Below are positions 43,604-52,614 of a stretch of 64,000 nucleotides of DNA, piece by piece. Source of the DNA: JBAVVD01 sp049697115. GTDB taxonomy: Bacteria > Acidobacteriota > Aminicenantia > Aminicenantales > UBA4085. A program made the translations under genes and the position numbers. Under the pieces are notes generated by a model. The model saw nothing but the letters and a program-made list of their open reading frames with translations, ran no database searches and was not told where the DNA came from. The stretch lies in assembly GCA_049697115.1 (NCBI GenBank), contig JBAVVD010000085.1, positions 1 to 64,000 of the forward strand, given 5' to 3'. The first letter of the stretch is position 1. Each line of letters begins with the position of its first letter.

Positions 43604-43840
43604 TTACCCTTTATCAATTATCTCAAGAGTAAATCTCTTTTTCAGTTTCATCCCAGCAGCACCGAGAATAACTCTGATAGCCTGAGCAGTTCTTCCCTGT
43701 TTTCCGATAACCTTGCCTATGTCTTCCGGAGTAACCTTTAATTCTAGGATCGAGGTCTGTTCCCCGTCTAATTGGGAAACCTGTACCTTGTCCGGATTGT
43801 CAACTAAAGATTTGGCAATCTATTCAACGAGTTCTTTCAT
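43604..43840 (-). pseudogene. khpA: KH-domain RNA-binding protein KhpA with in-frame stop
   Basis: A strong ribosome site (GGAGG, five bases before ATG 43838-43840) starts MKELVE, then TAG at 43820-43822. The frame continues IAKSLVDNPDKVQVSQLDG, LELKVTPEDIGKVIGKQGRTAQAIRVILGA and ends IIDKG. VIGKQGRTAQ is the GxxG loop of the KH domain and the whole is 78 codons, the normal length. Except for the stop it is intact, so it is either a very recent pseudogene copy, a read-through case or an error. It normally lies between rpsP and rimM; here it is isolated. Confidence 0.75.
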
Positions 43841-43998
43841 AGCAACCTCCATTTATATTTTGATTGTTCTTTTCTCCATCCTTCAGTCCCCCCTGTTGTC
43901 AAGTAAGTTTTCCATTATTTCTGCTTTCTAATTATACGCTAGTGTAATGTCTCAGTAATATAATTACAATTGAGGCTGGTTTGTGATATGACTTTTAT

Positions 43999-44256
43999 AT
44001 GTGGAAACCAGCCGACATTCTGCCCATGACCCAGCAACAGCGACGGACATTGGAATCTTGGATCAATGCCAAAACAACTCCTCAGCGAGTCGTCATGCGA
44101 TCGCGCATCTGTCTCGCTGCAGCCCAAGGCCAATTCAACAACGCCATCGGAAAAAGCCTTGGGGTTTCGCGTCCGACCATCCTCCTGTGGCGAGCGAGAT
44201 TCAAAAAAGTCGGCCCGGCAGGCATCGCCGAAGACGCACCCCATGGTCAGAGTTAA
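43999..44256 (+). pseudogene. IS630-family transposase N-terminal fragment
   Basis: 85 residues: QRVVMRSRICLAAAQGQFNNAIGKSLGVSRPTILLWRARFKKVG is the N-terminal helix-turn-helix of an IS630-type transposase unlike the one at 1.9 kb. It stops where the catalytic domain should begin. No inverted repeats found around it. Remnant. Confidence 0.65.
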
Positions 44257-44569
44257 TTTTGTCGCATCTAACAAGAAAATATCCCAAGAAATCTTTTTCG
44301 CTGTGAAACTCCAGATGGTCCAACCTTATCCCAAAAAATATACTCGATTGTGAATTTGGCGCATAAATACTGATACAATCACGTTGCTGTTTCCCAGCAA
44401 AGTATACCTGAGGCGCAAATGTCCCTGGGCATCATTGAGTTTGAACTCTGTCTCAACTTTGACCTTGCCCGCCTGAACTTGTTCGATTTCGAATTTTTCT
44501 AGAACGCTGTTTTATTTTTTCAGCCTGACCCGCTTGACCTGCAATCCCTACTTCTCAGCATGTTCAGAT
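44257..44569. other. Remnant-rich stretch without intact gene
   Basis: On the minus strand (stop at 44326-44328, up to about 44516) an open stretch of about 60 codons reads SVLEKFEIEQVQAGKVKVET..NDAQGHLRLRYTLLGNSNVIVSVFM; it has no start codon after an upstream stop and looks like the end of a beta-rich protein I cannot name. Nothing else seen. Confidence 0.35.
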
Positions 44570-45257
44570 TTCTCGAGACTCCTGGCCGATTTTTTGCGTC
44601 CTTCTTCCTGCTATGCCGGGAATCTATCGCCCTCGTCATCCGGAGCGTACCGTCCTCTACCGGGTCCTCTTCCATTCGTTCGAGCAGTTCCTGGCCGAAT
44701 ATGAGGAGCGCTTCGAAAAGGAGTACGGGTTCCTCCGTCCGATCATCAAGGAAGTTGTGGAGCGCTATTTGGACTGCGGCAACCAGCGCTGCGGGTTTGC
44801 CAGAATTCGCTGTCAGGACAGTCTGTTGGCCGAGTTCTTTTCCCGCGAAGTCTTCGCTCTGCTGCTTGGGGAAGAGCTCATCAACCCGGAGATAGTGGAG
44901 AAGATCGCCATCATTGCCTTCCTCACAGACTATGCTGTGGTGGATCGCATCATCAACCACCTCAAGCTTACGTTTGTGGCGGAGAGGCCACTCCCGCCCC
45001 GGATCGCTTTTCAGGAGCTTCTGATGGCCGCCGAGACCCCGGCCGAATATCTTTCATGACTGTCTTTTTTCCCTGAGGGAGACCTTTGGGCGATTTCTGG
45101 CGCTTTTGGCGCCATGAGCGGGTTTGTAGACATGTCCCCTCGGTTTCAAGCCATCCTTTCTGAGCCATGATTTACAATTTCCAACGATTAGAGGGGAAAA
45201 TCAAGGCAAATATGCTCACTCGGCCAGCTCAGCCGAAAAGCAAACTCTTATCAGCTC
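44570..45257 (+). mobile_element. IS91-like element, internally deleted (copy 4)
   Basis: The open frame 44613-45059 fuses the N-terminal zinc-binding part of an IS91 transposase (YRPRHPERTVLYRVLFHSFEQFLAEYEERF ... RYLDCGNQRCGFARIRC) to SREVFALLLGEELINPEIVEKI and then directly to the C-terminal FLTDYAVVDRIINHLKLTF; the catalytic Y2 core is missing. The sequence then runs into the shared 3' end (45076-45257) with hairpin TGGCGC-TTTTG-GCGCCA. An intact fused frame of 148 codons remains, but it could not transpose on its own; it may be mobilised in trans. Confidence 0.78.
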
Positions 45258-45359
45258 GAAAGATCCCATCGAACGGATCAGAAAGAATTTTATCAATTGT
45301 TGACATATTCAATTTTGGACAAGAGTGAATCTATAAATTATTAATGTCAAAATCAATAT

Positions 45360-46217
45360 TTAATCAGATATAGGTATTTGCAGCGTCTTCTTTATTACTT
45401 CGTCTCGAATATCCAGCTTATCAGCACCCAATTTGACAGAGCAGAATTTCCAGAAAGCTGGGAGATCTGTATCTTGACTGCCAATATTTAAACTGAATGC
45501 ACAGACATCCGACCTTCTACCAGATGACTCAAATAGAATGTGTATAATCCCACACTCAGTATCTCCACCATTCCATAATGATGAATGTTGTGGACGTGTC
45601 GCTGCAACTAATCTATATATATTTTTATAAGGAACAAATCTTTTTTTATCCCGAATTGTCGAAAAAAGCGTTTTAATAAAAACGGGGCCAAAGAATGGAA
45701 AGCCTGATAAAGATTTTTCTAATAGGGAAAATTTTGATGAACCGTAAATAGTCAGTCCATTATCCTCTGCTAAGACCCATCCAAATGTTTCAGGTTCCCA
45801 AGAAGAAATGACTTTCGACTTGCTAATAGTTTCTTTGATAATAGGCTTATGAAAAATAACTTTTAGCTTAATAGCAATGAATATCTCTTTTTTTTGTTGA
45901 TCATCAATTTTTGGTACACTTTCTCTTATTGCAGGAGGAATATTTGATTGTTCTTTTTGCTCATTTGTTGATTGTTCATTGTTTCCAGGTCCCTTTAGAT
46001 TTAACTCATATTCATTGGAACTACCGGTTAAAGTCATTTTATTGATTTTTTTTCGAGATCGAAAACCAAAATAAATTAATAAAGTACCGGGTATTAAAAG
46101 AAGAGCAATGCCTCCCAGAAGATATTCATACATGCTGCCTTCTTTCCCAACAATGGTTCCTAAAATGCCAAAGAAAAATAAAAAGATAAAAATTATACCA
46201 ATTATAATTCTTTTCAT
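45360..46217 (-). CDS. Hypothetical membrane protein
   Basis: 285 residues. Two membrane helices at the N-terminus (3-22 and 31-51), a Gln/Asn/Ser-rich linker (about 65-95), then a soluble part (about 110-285) with alternating strands (GLTIYGSSKFSLLEKSL, RFVPYKNIYRLVAAT, CGIIHILFESSG) that resembles a PH-like or lipid-facing beta-domain. It shares the general idea with the zinc-ribbon/PH-like gene at 960 but not detectable sequence. AT-rich, probably acquired. AGGGG precedes the ATG by seven bases. Function unknown. Confidence 0.6.
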   Translation of the reverse strand: MKRIIIGIIFIFLFFFGILGTIVGKEGSMYEYLLGGIALLLIPGTLLIYFGFRSRKKINKMTLTGSSNEYELNLKGPGNNEQSTNEQKEQSNIPPAIRESVPKIDDQQKKEIFIAIKLKVIFHKPIIKETISKSKVISSWEPETFGWVLAEDNGLTIYGSSKFSLLEKSLSGFPFFGPVFIKTLFSTIRDKKRFVPYKNIYRLVAATRPQHSSLWNGGDTECGIIHILFESSGRRSDVCAFSLNIGSQDTDLPAFWKFCSVKLGADKLDIRDEVIKKTLQIPISD

Positions 46218-46672
46218 ATTAATCCCCTCTTTTCTGCCTAACTACTAAATATACTGCGTAAGCGCTTTTAAGCATCAACAGAAAAAAGATTACCAATTTA
46301 AGAATTATTTTTCAAATGGAATCGAATGAAAACAATTTATCAGGTTGCCACAGGAATCGGAGTTTGGAAAGATGGGGTTAATTTGACACTTACAAGAGAG
46401 GCTTTAGTGGTCTTGCTTTTCAAGACCATTTTTGGCTGCGCAATAAGTGTCCCCATTCTTATCCAACTTTCAGCGCCGCCCGGCCGAGTGATAGTAATTT
46501 CCTTTTCAATGTTGTCTGCAATCATGTCCCGTTGAGCTTGGCAACGACATCTCCCATCACGAAAAAATGATAAATCCAGTCGCTGATCGATGTCAAGAAC
46601 CCAGAACAGTCAAAGCAGTAGACCAAAGAATAAGGATTTGATAATCTATAAGATCTGAAAAAAGAGTGTCCC
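46218..46672. other. Intergenic stretch before hypC
   Basis: No gene can be supported. Short open frames exist on both strands (46326-46535 plus; 46340-46525 and 46522-46710 minus), of which the minus pair overlaps ATGA-fashion and could be a degraded protein. No tRNA, riboswitch or clear promoter recognised. Confidence 0.3.
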
Positions 46673-46897
46673 ATGTGTCTTGGAATTCCGGCGAAAGTCA
46701 TTGAAGTCAACGCTTCCAGGGAAGGAAAGGTGGATTATCTGGGGACTAAAGTGAAGACCAACTTCGCCCTCCTGGAAGATGTTCAGGTCGGAGACTGGGT
46801 CATCGTCCACGCCGGGTTCGCCATAGCCCGATTGGATGAGGAAGAAGCCAGAGAAACTCTTGCCCTGCTCCGTGAACTGGCCTCTAAAACGGGATGA
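46673..46897 (+). CDS. hypC: Hydrogenase maturation chaperone HypC
   Basis: 74 residues beginning MCLGIPAKV, in which Cys2 is the ligand carried to the large subunit, and ending with the helix EEEARETLALLREL. HypC shuttles the Fe(CN)2CO moiety with HypD in NiFe-hydrogenase maturation. First of hypC-hypD-hypE; hypA, hypB and hypF and the hydrogenase genes are not in the window. Confidence 0.96.
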   Translation: MCLGIPAKVIEVNASREGKVDYLGTKVKTNFALLEDVQVGDWVIVHAGFAIARLDEEEARETLALLRELASKTG

Positions 46898-46935
46898 TCG
46901 ATCGGATTAAAATGAAAAAGATTAAAATAAAATAA

Positions 46936-48066
46936 ATGAAAGAATATCGGGATCAAAAAATAATCAAAGGCCTTCTCAAGGAAATCGCCCAAAAGGCACG
47001 TTTCCTTCCCTCCACCACTCGAATCATGGAAGTCTGCGGGACACACACAATGACCATCCATAAATACGGCTTGAAAAACATGCTCGCCGAAGCGGGCGTG
47101 GAGATGGTTTCAGGCCCCGGCTGCCCGGTCTGTATTACGCCCAATGAGTATCACGAGTCCGCCATCCGCCTGGTCGCGGAGAGAGACCATACGATCCTCG
47201 CCACTTTCGGCGACATGACCCGCGTCCCGACGCACCAAGGTTCACTCCAGGCTGCAGTTCCCGCTTCAGGCTCTGCGGTCAAAATCATTTATTCGCCGGA
47301 AGAGTCCCTGGATATGGCGCGGCGAACACCTGGGAAAGAAATTGTCTTTTTCGGCGTCGGATTTGAAACGACCATTCCCTCCATCGCCCTCATGGCCAAA
47401 AAGGCCTTTGAGGAAAAAATTTCCAATTACTCCATCCTCTCCGCTCTCTGGCTCATCCCTCCTCCCCTGCGGGCCATCGTTGAATCGAAGGAAATAAAAA
47501 TCATGGGCTTCCTCTACCCCGGACATGTCAGCGCCATCATCGGACAAAAGCCCTATGAGTTCATCGCCAGAGACCACGGCATCCCAGGGGCCATCGCCGG
47601 TTTCGAGCCGGGCGACATTCTCCTTGGAATTTCCTCCATCCTCGGCCAGATTCAGGAAGGCCGCCCCAGAGTTTCCATCGAATACTCACGGGTGGTCCGA
47701 CCCGAAGGCAACCGTATTGCCCTGGACATCATGGAGGAAGTCCTGGAGACAAAGGATGCTTTCTGGAGAGGGCTGGGGCTCATTCCCCAAAGCGGCCTGA
47801 GGTTGAAAAAGAAATATTCATTCTGCGACGCTGAAAAAAAATTCGATCTGAATCTCCGCGCCGAAAGTCCGGACTTGCCCGGATGCCGCTGCGGCGACGT
47901 CCTCCGCGGTCTTATCTCCCCGCCCCAATGTCCTCTGTTTGCCGGAAAATGCAGCCCGGATTTCCCCTTCGGCCCGTGTATGGTCTCCTTTGAAGGCGCC
48001 TGTTTGGTGTATTATAAATACAGCCGGCCGGGCTCTTTCCCTCAATCCAAACACAGGAAAGGATGA
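46936..48066 (+). CDS. hypD: Hydrogenase maturation protein HypD
   Basis: 376 residues. ImportantCys motifs are EVCGTHTMTIHKYG (residues about 34-47), SGPGCPVCITP (about 64-74) and GCRCGDVLRG with KCSPDFPFGPCMVSFEGAC near the C-terminus, which bind the [4Fe-4S] cluster. It assembles the Fe(CN)2CO group with HypC. hypE starts nine bases after its stop. Length and motifs are ordinary. Confidence 0.97.
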   Translation: MKEYRDQKIIKGLLKEIAQKARFLPSTTRIMEVCGTHTMTIHKYGLKNMLAEAGVEMVSGPGCPVCITPNEYHESAIRLVAERDHTILATFGDMTRVPTHQGSLQAAVPASGSAVKIIYSPEESLDMARRTPGKEIVFFGVGFETTIPSIALMAKKAFEEKISNYSILSALWLIPPPLRAIVESKEIKIMGFLYPGHVSAIIGQKPYEFIARDHGIPGAIAGFEPGDILLGISSILGQIQEGRPRVSIEYSRVVRPEGNRIALDIMEEVLETKDAFWRGLGLIPQSGLRLKKKYSFCDAEKKFDLNLRAESPDLPGCRCGDVLRGLISPPQCPLFAGKCSPDFPFGPCMVSFEGACLVYYKYSRPGSFPQSKHRKG

Positions 48067-48075
48067 ATATTCAAC

Positions 48076-49065
48076 TTGGCAAATAAAATCAGTCTGGAAC
48101 TTGGAAGCGGCGGGAAATCAATGAGGGACTTCATCGCCCGGCACATCGTTCCCACTTTTCAAAATCCCTACCTGTCCGAGCTTTCCGACGCCAGCCATCT
48201 TCCGAGAAAGATGGCTTTTACCACGGACAGCTATGTCGTCGATCCGATATTTTTCCCCGGAGGGGACATCGGAAGCCTGGCGGTCAACGGGACAGTGAAT
48301 GACCTGATTGTCGCTGGAGCAGAGCCTAAATATCTATCTCTGGCGCTGATCCTGGAAGAGGGGCTGGACTGGGAAACGCTGGTAAAGCTTTTGTCCTCCA
48401 TCCGGAGGGCGGCGAATGTGGCCGGCGTTCAGGTGACGACCGGAGATACAAAAGTCGTCAGGAGAGGCCAGGGCGATAAAATCTACATCAACACTTCGGG
48501 CGTTGGATGGGCTGTGGCCAGGCCGGATTTTCGCTCCATCAAACCTGGAGACAGGATTATCGTGACAGGCACGCTCGGAGAGCACAGCCTGGCCATCCTT
48601 CTGGCCAGAGGGGATTTCGGCCTTGAGGCCAGAGTTAAAAGCGATTGTGCCGCCATGAATTACCTCCTTCCCTTCTGGAGGCACGGGGTCCTCTGGATGA
48701 GAGACATAACCCGGGGCGGGCTGGCCACTATTCTTTCTGAGCTCGCCGAGAAAATACCCTATCCACTTCTTATTGAAGAGGAAAAAATCCCGCTTTCAAG
48801 GGCTGTGAGAGGGGCTGTTGAGCTCCTGGGAATTGATCCTCTTTATCTGGCCTGTGAAGGGCGAGCCGTTCTCATCGTGCCTGAAAAGAAGGCCGTGCAG
48901 GTATTGAGAGGCCTTAAAAAGAATACTCTTGGAAAAAACGCAGACATCATCGGCCAGGTCGGATTTAAAGCCGGACGGCCGGGAGAGCTGCTCCTCCGGA
49001 CCATCAGCGGCGGTTTGAGGCTTCTTGAACCCCTGACTTCAGAGCTCCTCCCTCGTATCTGCTGA
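48076..49065 (+). CDS. hypE: Hydrogenase maturation protein HypE
   Basis: 329 residues starting at TTG 48076. AIR-synthase-like fold: ELGSGGKSMRDFI at the start, AFTTDSYVVDPIFFPGGDIG..NGTVNDLIVAGAEP, GDTKVV and RDITRGGLATILSE. It ends PRIC, the conserved C-terminal cysteine that is carbamoylated by HypF and dehydrated to thiocyanate. Completes the cyanide-supply trio with hypC and hypD. Two bases before the next gene. Confidence 0.97.
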   Translation: MANKISLELGSGGKSMRDFIARHIVPTFQNPYLSELSDASHLPRKMAFTTDSYVVDPIFFPGGDIGSLAVNGTVNDLIVAGAEPKYLSLALILEEGLDWETLVKLLSSIRRAANVAGVQVTTGDTKVVRRGQGDKIYINTSGVGWAVARPDFRSIKPGDRIIVTGTLGEHSLAILLARGDFGLEARVKSDCAAMNYLLPFWRHGVLWMRDITRGGLATILSELAEKIPYPLLIEEEKIPLSRAVRGAVELLGIDPLYLACEGRAVLIVPEKKAVQVLRGLKKNTLGKNADIIGQVGFKAGRPGELLLRTISGGLRLLEPLTSELLPRIC

Positions 49066-49067
49066 CC

Positions 49068-51152
49068 ATGGACCTCTCAGGCAGAACAACCCAGGTCAGG
49101 ACCGCTGGTTTTTTAAAGACTTCCTTTGTGCTCTTTTTTCTTTGTCTGTCCGTTTTTTATCCGCTCCACTGCAAAAAAAGACACGTCGAGTTCGCCTGTC
49201 ACATCAAGTCTTCCGTGAAAGAAGTCACATCTTTTGAAGGCGAAAATTTTGAAATTCCATTCCGGATAAAAAATCTGGGGAGAGCCGTCTGGTCCTCCCA
49301 AGGAAAAAATCCCGATTATCTCTCCTATCATCTTTTGGATGAGAGAAACAATGTCCTTCAGTATGACAACAACCGCTACGTCTTTCCCCGTCGTGTTCAT
49401 CCCTCTGAAGTCATCGAACTGACGATCAAAGTCAGGGCTCCCATTGAAAAAGGGATGTATTTCCTTGAGTTCGACATCGTCCGTGAAGGGATCTCCTGGT
49501 TTAAGGACCATGGAGTCAAAAGCATCAAGGTCCGCCTCAATGTCCGGGAGAAACGATGGCCCGAAGATGATTTTCCTCTGAATCTGGCCTATGGAAAATT
49601 CACAAGATTCAAATCCCGCTTTGATGAATTCAACAAGCTTCAAAAACTCATCCGCCTCACCCTGGATCACAATAAGGTTTTCTTTAAAGGAAAGACCGGA
49701 CCTGTCCAGGGGTTTGCGGCCGGCTCGGCCTATCCCCAAATCTGGTTAAGGGACGCCAACACCATCCTTCCCGCCTCCCGCTATTATTACCCGGCCCCCT
49801 TTCTCCGTTCCTGGTTGGAAGAGCATCTATCCTTCCAGAAAAACAACGGGTCGCTTGAGGACTGGATAGATTCCAGGGGGCTTTCAGATAAAAACACGAC
49901 CGAGACTGACCAGGAAGCCAGCGCCGTGCAGGCGGCCTATCAGGTCACACGGCTTTCAGGGCCTCAATGGTTGAAAAGAAACGTCGGCGGCGAATCCATT
50001 CTTGTCCGGCTGGAGAAAGCTCTGCTCTATGTCTGGACGCAACGGCTGGACCGCAAATACGGGCTGATCACAGGAGCGCACACGGCCGACTGGGGCGATG
50101 TGGATATTTCCCATGCCGACCAAAGAGCCATCTCCACCGATGGCCGAACTCCCTGGACGTGTGATATCTATGACCAGAGCATGTTTTTTGAAGCCGCGCA
50201 AAATCTGGGAGATCTTTTTAAAGAGACCGGCCAGGAAGAAAAAGTCCGCTTCTGGAGGGAGAAGGCCAAAATCATCCGTGAAAATACGGACCGGTGGCTC
50301 TGGCAGGACACCCAAGGCTTTTTCAGGATCCACATTCATCTGAAGCCCCTTTTCCATGACTTCGATGAAGACAACATCTTCGCCATGGGCGGCAATGTCC
50401 ATGCCATCCTCTCCGGTTTGGCCTCTGAAGACAAATGCCGCCGGATCATCGAGTGCGCTCTGGAGAGGCAAAAAACATACGGCCTCTCGACCGTCAGCGG
50501 AACCCTGCTTCCTCCATACCCCAGAAATTTCTTCAAACATCCAATGATGGATGACCCCTATGAATACCAGAACGGAGGGCAGTGGGATTGGTTCGGCGGC
50601 AAGCTTATCCTGGCCATGTTTGAGCATGGCTTCAGCCGCCAGGCAAAAGATAAGCTCCTCGAAATTGCCAGGAAAAATCTGGCAAACCGCGGGCTTTTTG
50701 AATGGGACAGCCGTGAAGGTGTCGCTCGTGGAAGCGAATTCTATTCAGGAAGCGCCGGAAGCATGGCCAGAGCGCTCTTCGAGGGATATTTCGGATTTAA
50801 AATCTCAAAGGACACGCTCTTCATCGAACCCCGATTGGATGAGGAAAATGGAACAGCGCATGTCTTCATTCCTTCCTCTGATTTTTTTGCCGCCTATGAC
50901 TACCGCTTCGACAGGGATCATAATAAAATAATCCTGGAATACACGAGCAATCATTCTTCCCCAGGAAAAATCAAAATTCTCAATCCCTGGTTTAGACCGG
51001 AACAACCATCCCCAGAACGTCCGCCCTTCCTGGAAGTGAAAAGAGACGGAATCCCCATTGCGTATAGTTTCCTCAGGCACAATCACGACGCACTCATAGA
51101 AATAGAGACCGATTTTAAAAAACATACCCTGGAAATTACCCTTCTCAAATAA
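49068..51152 (+). CDS. Exported six-hairpin glycoside-hydrolase-like protein
   Basis: 694 residues. Hydrophobic N-terminal signal (about 18-33) possibly ending in a lipidation-like LHC; an immunoglobulin-like beta region (about 40-165: FEIPFRIKNLGRAVWSS); then an (alpha/alpha)6 barrel (about 185-590) with WLRDANTILPASRYY, TETDQEAS, ADWGDVDISHADQR, YEYQNGGQWDWFGGKLILAMF and GSAGSMARALFEGYFG. Glu/Asp pairs in TETDQEAS and NGGQWDWFG suit glycosidase chemistry. The closest general resemblance is to GH63/GH37-like and amylo-glucosidase-like proteins; substrate unknown. Position two bases after hypE may be chance rather than shared function. Confidence 0.7.
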   Translation: MDLSGRTTQVRTAGFLKTSFVLFFLCLSVFYPLHCKKRHVEFACHIKSSVKEVTSFEGENFEIPFRIKNLGRAVWSSQGKNPDYLSYHLLDERNNVLQYDNNRYVFPRRVHPSEVIELTIKVRAPIEKGMYFLEFDIVREGISWFKDHGVKSIKVRLNVREKRWPEDDFPLNLAYGKFTRFKSRFDEFNKLQKLIRLTLDHNKVFFKGKTGPVQGFAAGSAYPQIWLRDANTILPASRYYYPAPFLRSWLEEHLSFQKNNGSLEDWIDSRGLSDKNTTETDQEASAVQAAYQVTRLSGPQWLKRNVGGESILVRLEKALLYVWTQRLDRKYGLITGAHTADWGDVDISHADQRAISTDGRTPWTCDIYDQSMFFEAAQNLGDLFKETGQEEKVRFWREKAKIIRENTDRWLWQDTQGFFRIHIHLKPLFHDFDEDNIFAMGGNVHAILSGLASEDKCRRIIECALERQKTYGLSTVSGTLLPPYPRNFFKHPMMDDPYEYQNGGQWDWFGGKLILAMFEHGFSRQAKDKLLEIARKNLANRGLFEWDSREGVARGSEFYSGSAGSMARALFEGYFGFKISKDTLFIEPRLDEENGTAHVFIPSSDFFAAYDYRFDRDHNKIILEYTSNHSSPGKIKILNPWFRPEQPSPERPPFLEVKRDGIPIAYSFLRHNHDALIEIETDFKKHTLEITLLK

Positions 51153-51159
51153 ATTACTT

Positions 51160-52464
51160 TTATTTGCGCCCGACGGAATAATATTCAAATCCCATCTGTC
51201 GGACTTCTTCAGGCTTGAAGACGTTCCTCCCGTCAATGAGGATGGGATTGGACATTGTGTCTTTGACTTCCTTTAAATCCAGTTTCGCAAATTCCTCCCA
51301 TTCCGTCACAATAAGAAGCGCATTGGCTCCTTCGGCCGCCTGGTAAGGAGATGGGCAATACATGAGCCTCTGAGGCACTTCCGGAAAAACGGATTTCATA
51401 TTCTCCATGGCCTTCGGGTCATACAGGCGAAGCACAGCGCCTTCATTCAAAAGCTCTCGGATGATTTTAATGCTCGGCGCCTCCCGGATATCGTCGGTTT
51501 CCGGCTTGAAGGAAAGGCCGAGAACAGCAATTTTTTTATCCTTCAGGATCCAGAGGGCCTTCTTAATCTTCTCCACAAAAAATTTAATCCGCTCCGCGTT
51601 GACCTTATCCGTCTCTTTGAGCAGATTCATATTGACGCCCAACTCTTCTCCAATTCTGATGAGTGCCTTGAGATCTTTGGGGAAACAGGATCCGCCGTAT
51701 CCCAGTCCGGCCTTGAGAAAAAGGCCGCCGATGCGGGGATCCAACCCCATCCCCTTGGCCACCTGCTCAACATTCGCGTCTGTCCTCTCGCACAGATTGG
51801 CAATGAGGTTGATGTAGGATATCTTGAGAGCCAGGAAGGAATTTGAAGCATGTTTGATGAGCTCGGCCGTATCGATATTGGTGATCAGAAGGCGGTCTTT
51901 GAATTTCTTGTAGATCTCGACCAGAATATCCCGCGCCCGTTCCGTTTCCACACCGATGATGATCCGGTCCGGACGGAGAAAATCCGAAACGGCCGATCCC
52001 TCTCTCAGAAATTCCGGATTGGACGCGATGTCAAAACTGACGTCCGACTTCTTGTAGAGGGAGATCGTCCGCTTGATCCAGAGAGAAGTTTTCACCGGGA
52101 CCGTGCTTTTTTCGACGACCAGTTTGTAGGAGTTCAGGTTTTCGGCAATCATGCGTGAGACCTCTTCAATCTGAGACATGTCTGCACTTCCGTCCTCATT
52201 CTGGGGCGTCCCCACGCAGACAAAAATCACTTCAGAGGCCTGAATGGTTCGGCTCAGATCGGAGCTGAAAGTGATGTGGCCCCGCTTGAGGCTCGCCCCG
52301 AGCAACTCCTCCAGTCCGGGCTCAAACAAGGGCACTGCTCCCCGGGATATCTTCTCAATTTTCTCCTCAACCTTGTCTGATCCGATGACGGTATGGCCGA
52401 TCTCGGCCAGCCCGACAGCGGTCACCAGCCCCACATAGCCCGTTCCAATCACGGCAATCTTCAT
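51160..52464 (-). CDS. ugd: UDP-glucose 6-dehydrogenase
   Basis: 434 residues. NAD-binding GTGYVGLVTAVGLAEIGHTV, catalytic Cys in GLGYGGSCFPKDLKALI (about 258-266), and the hinge SFLALKISYINLIANLCE. Oxidises UDP-glucose to UDP-glucuronate. First of a minus-strand cluster by position (last in transcription) with a second nucleotide-sugar dehydrogenase and an epimerase. Converges with the glycosidase-like gene. Confidence 0.95.
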   Translation of the reverse strand: MKIAVIGTGYVGLVTAVGLAEIGHTVIGSDKVEEKIEKISRGAVPLFEPGLEELLGASLKRGHITFSSDLSRTIQASEVIFVCVGTPQNEDGSADMSQIEEVSRMIAENLNSYKLVVEKSTVPVKTSLWIKRTISLYKKSDVSFDIASNPEFLREGSAVSDFLRPDRIIIGVETERARDILVEIYKKFKDRLLITNIDTAELIKHASNSFLALKISYINLIANLCERTDANVEQVAKGMGLDPRIGGLFLKAGLGYGGSCFPKDLKALIRIGEELGVNMNLLKETDKVNAERIKFFVEKIKKALWILKDKKIAVLGLSFKPETDDIREAPSIKIIRELLNEGAVLRLYDPKAMENMKSVFPEVPQRLMYCPSPYQAAEGANALLIVTEWEEFAKLDLKEVKDTMSNPILIDGRNVFKPEEVRQMGFEYYSVGRK

Positions 52465-52614
52465 TCAAACCTCCCTTCTGTTTTCGGAAGTATCACTCGG
52501 CTCCATCCTCAAAGCGTTTCGTTCTCCCGGATAAGGCAGGCCAAGCCGCCGGCTGAAGAGAACTGCCCTCGCCGGCAGAACGGCCCGGATTCCTCAATCC
52601 TGATCTCTTTCCTC

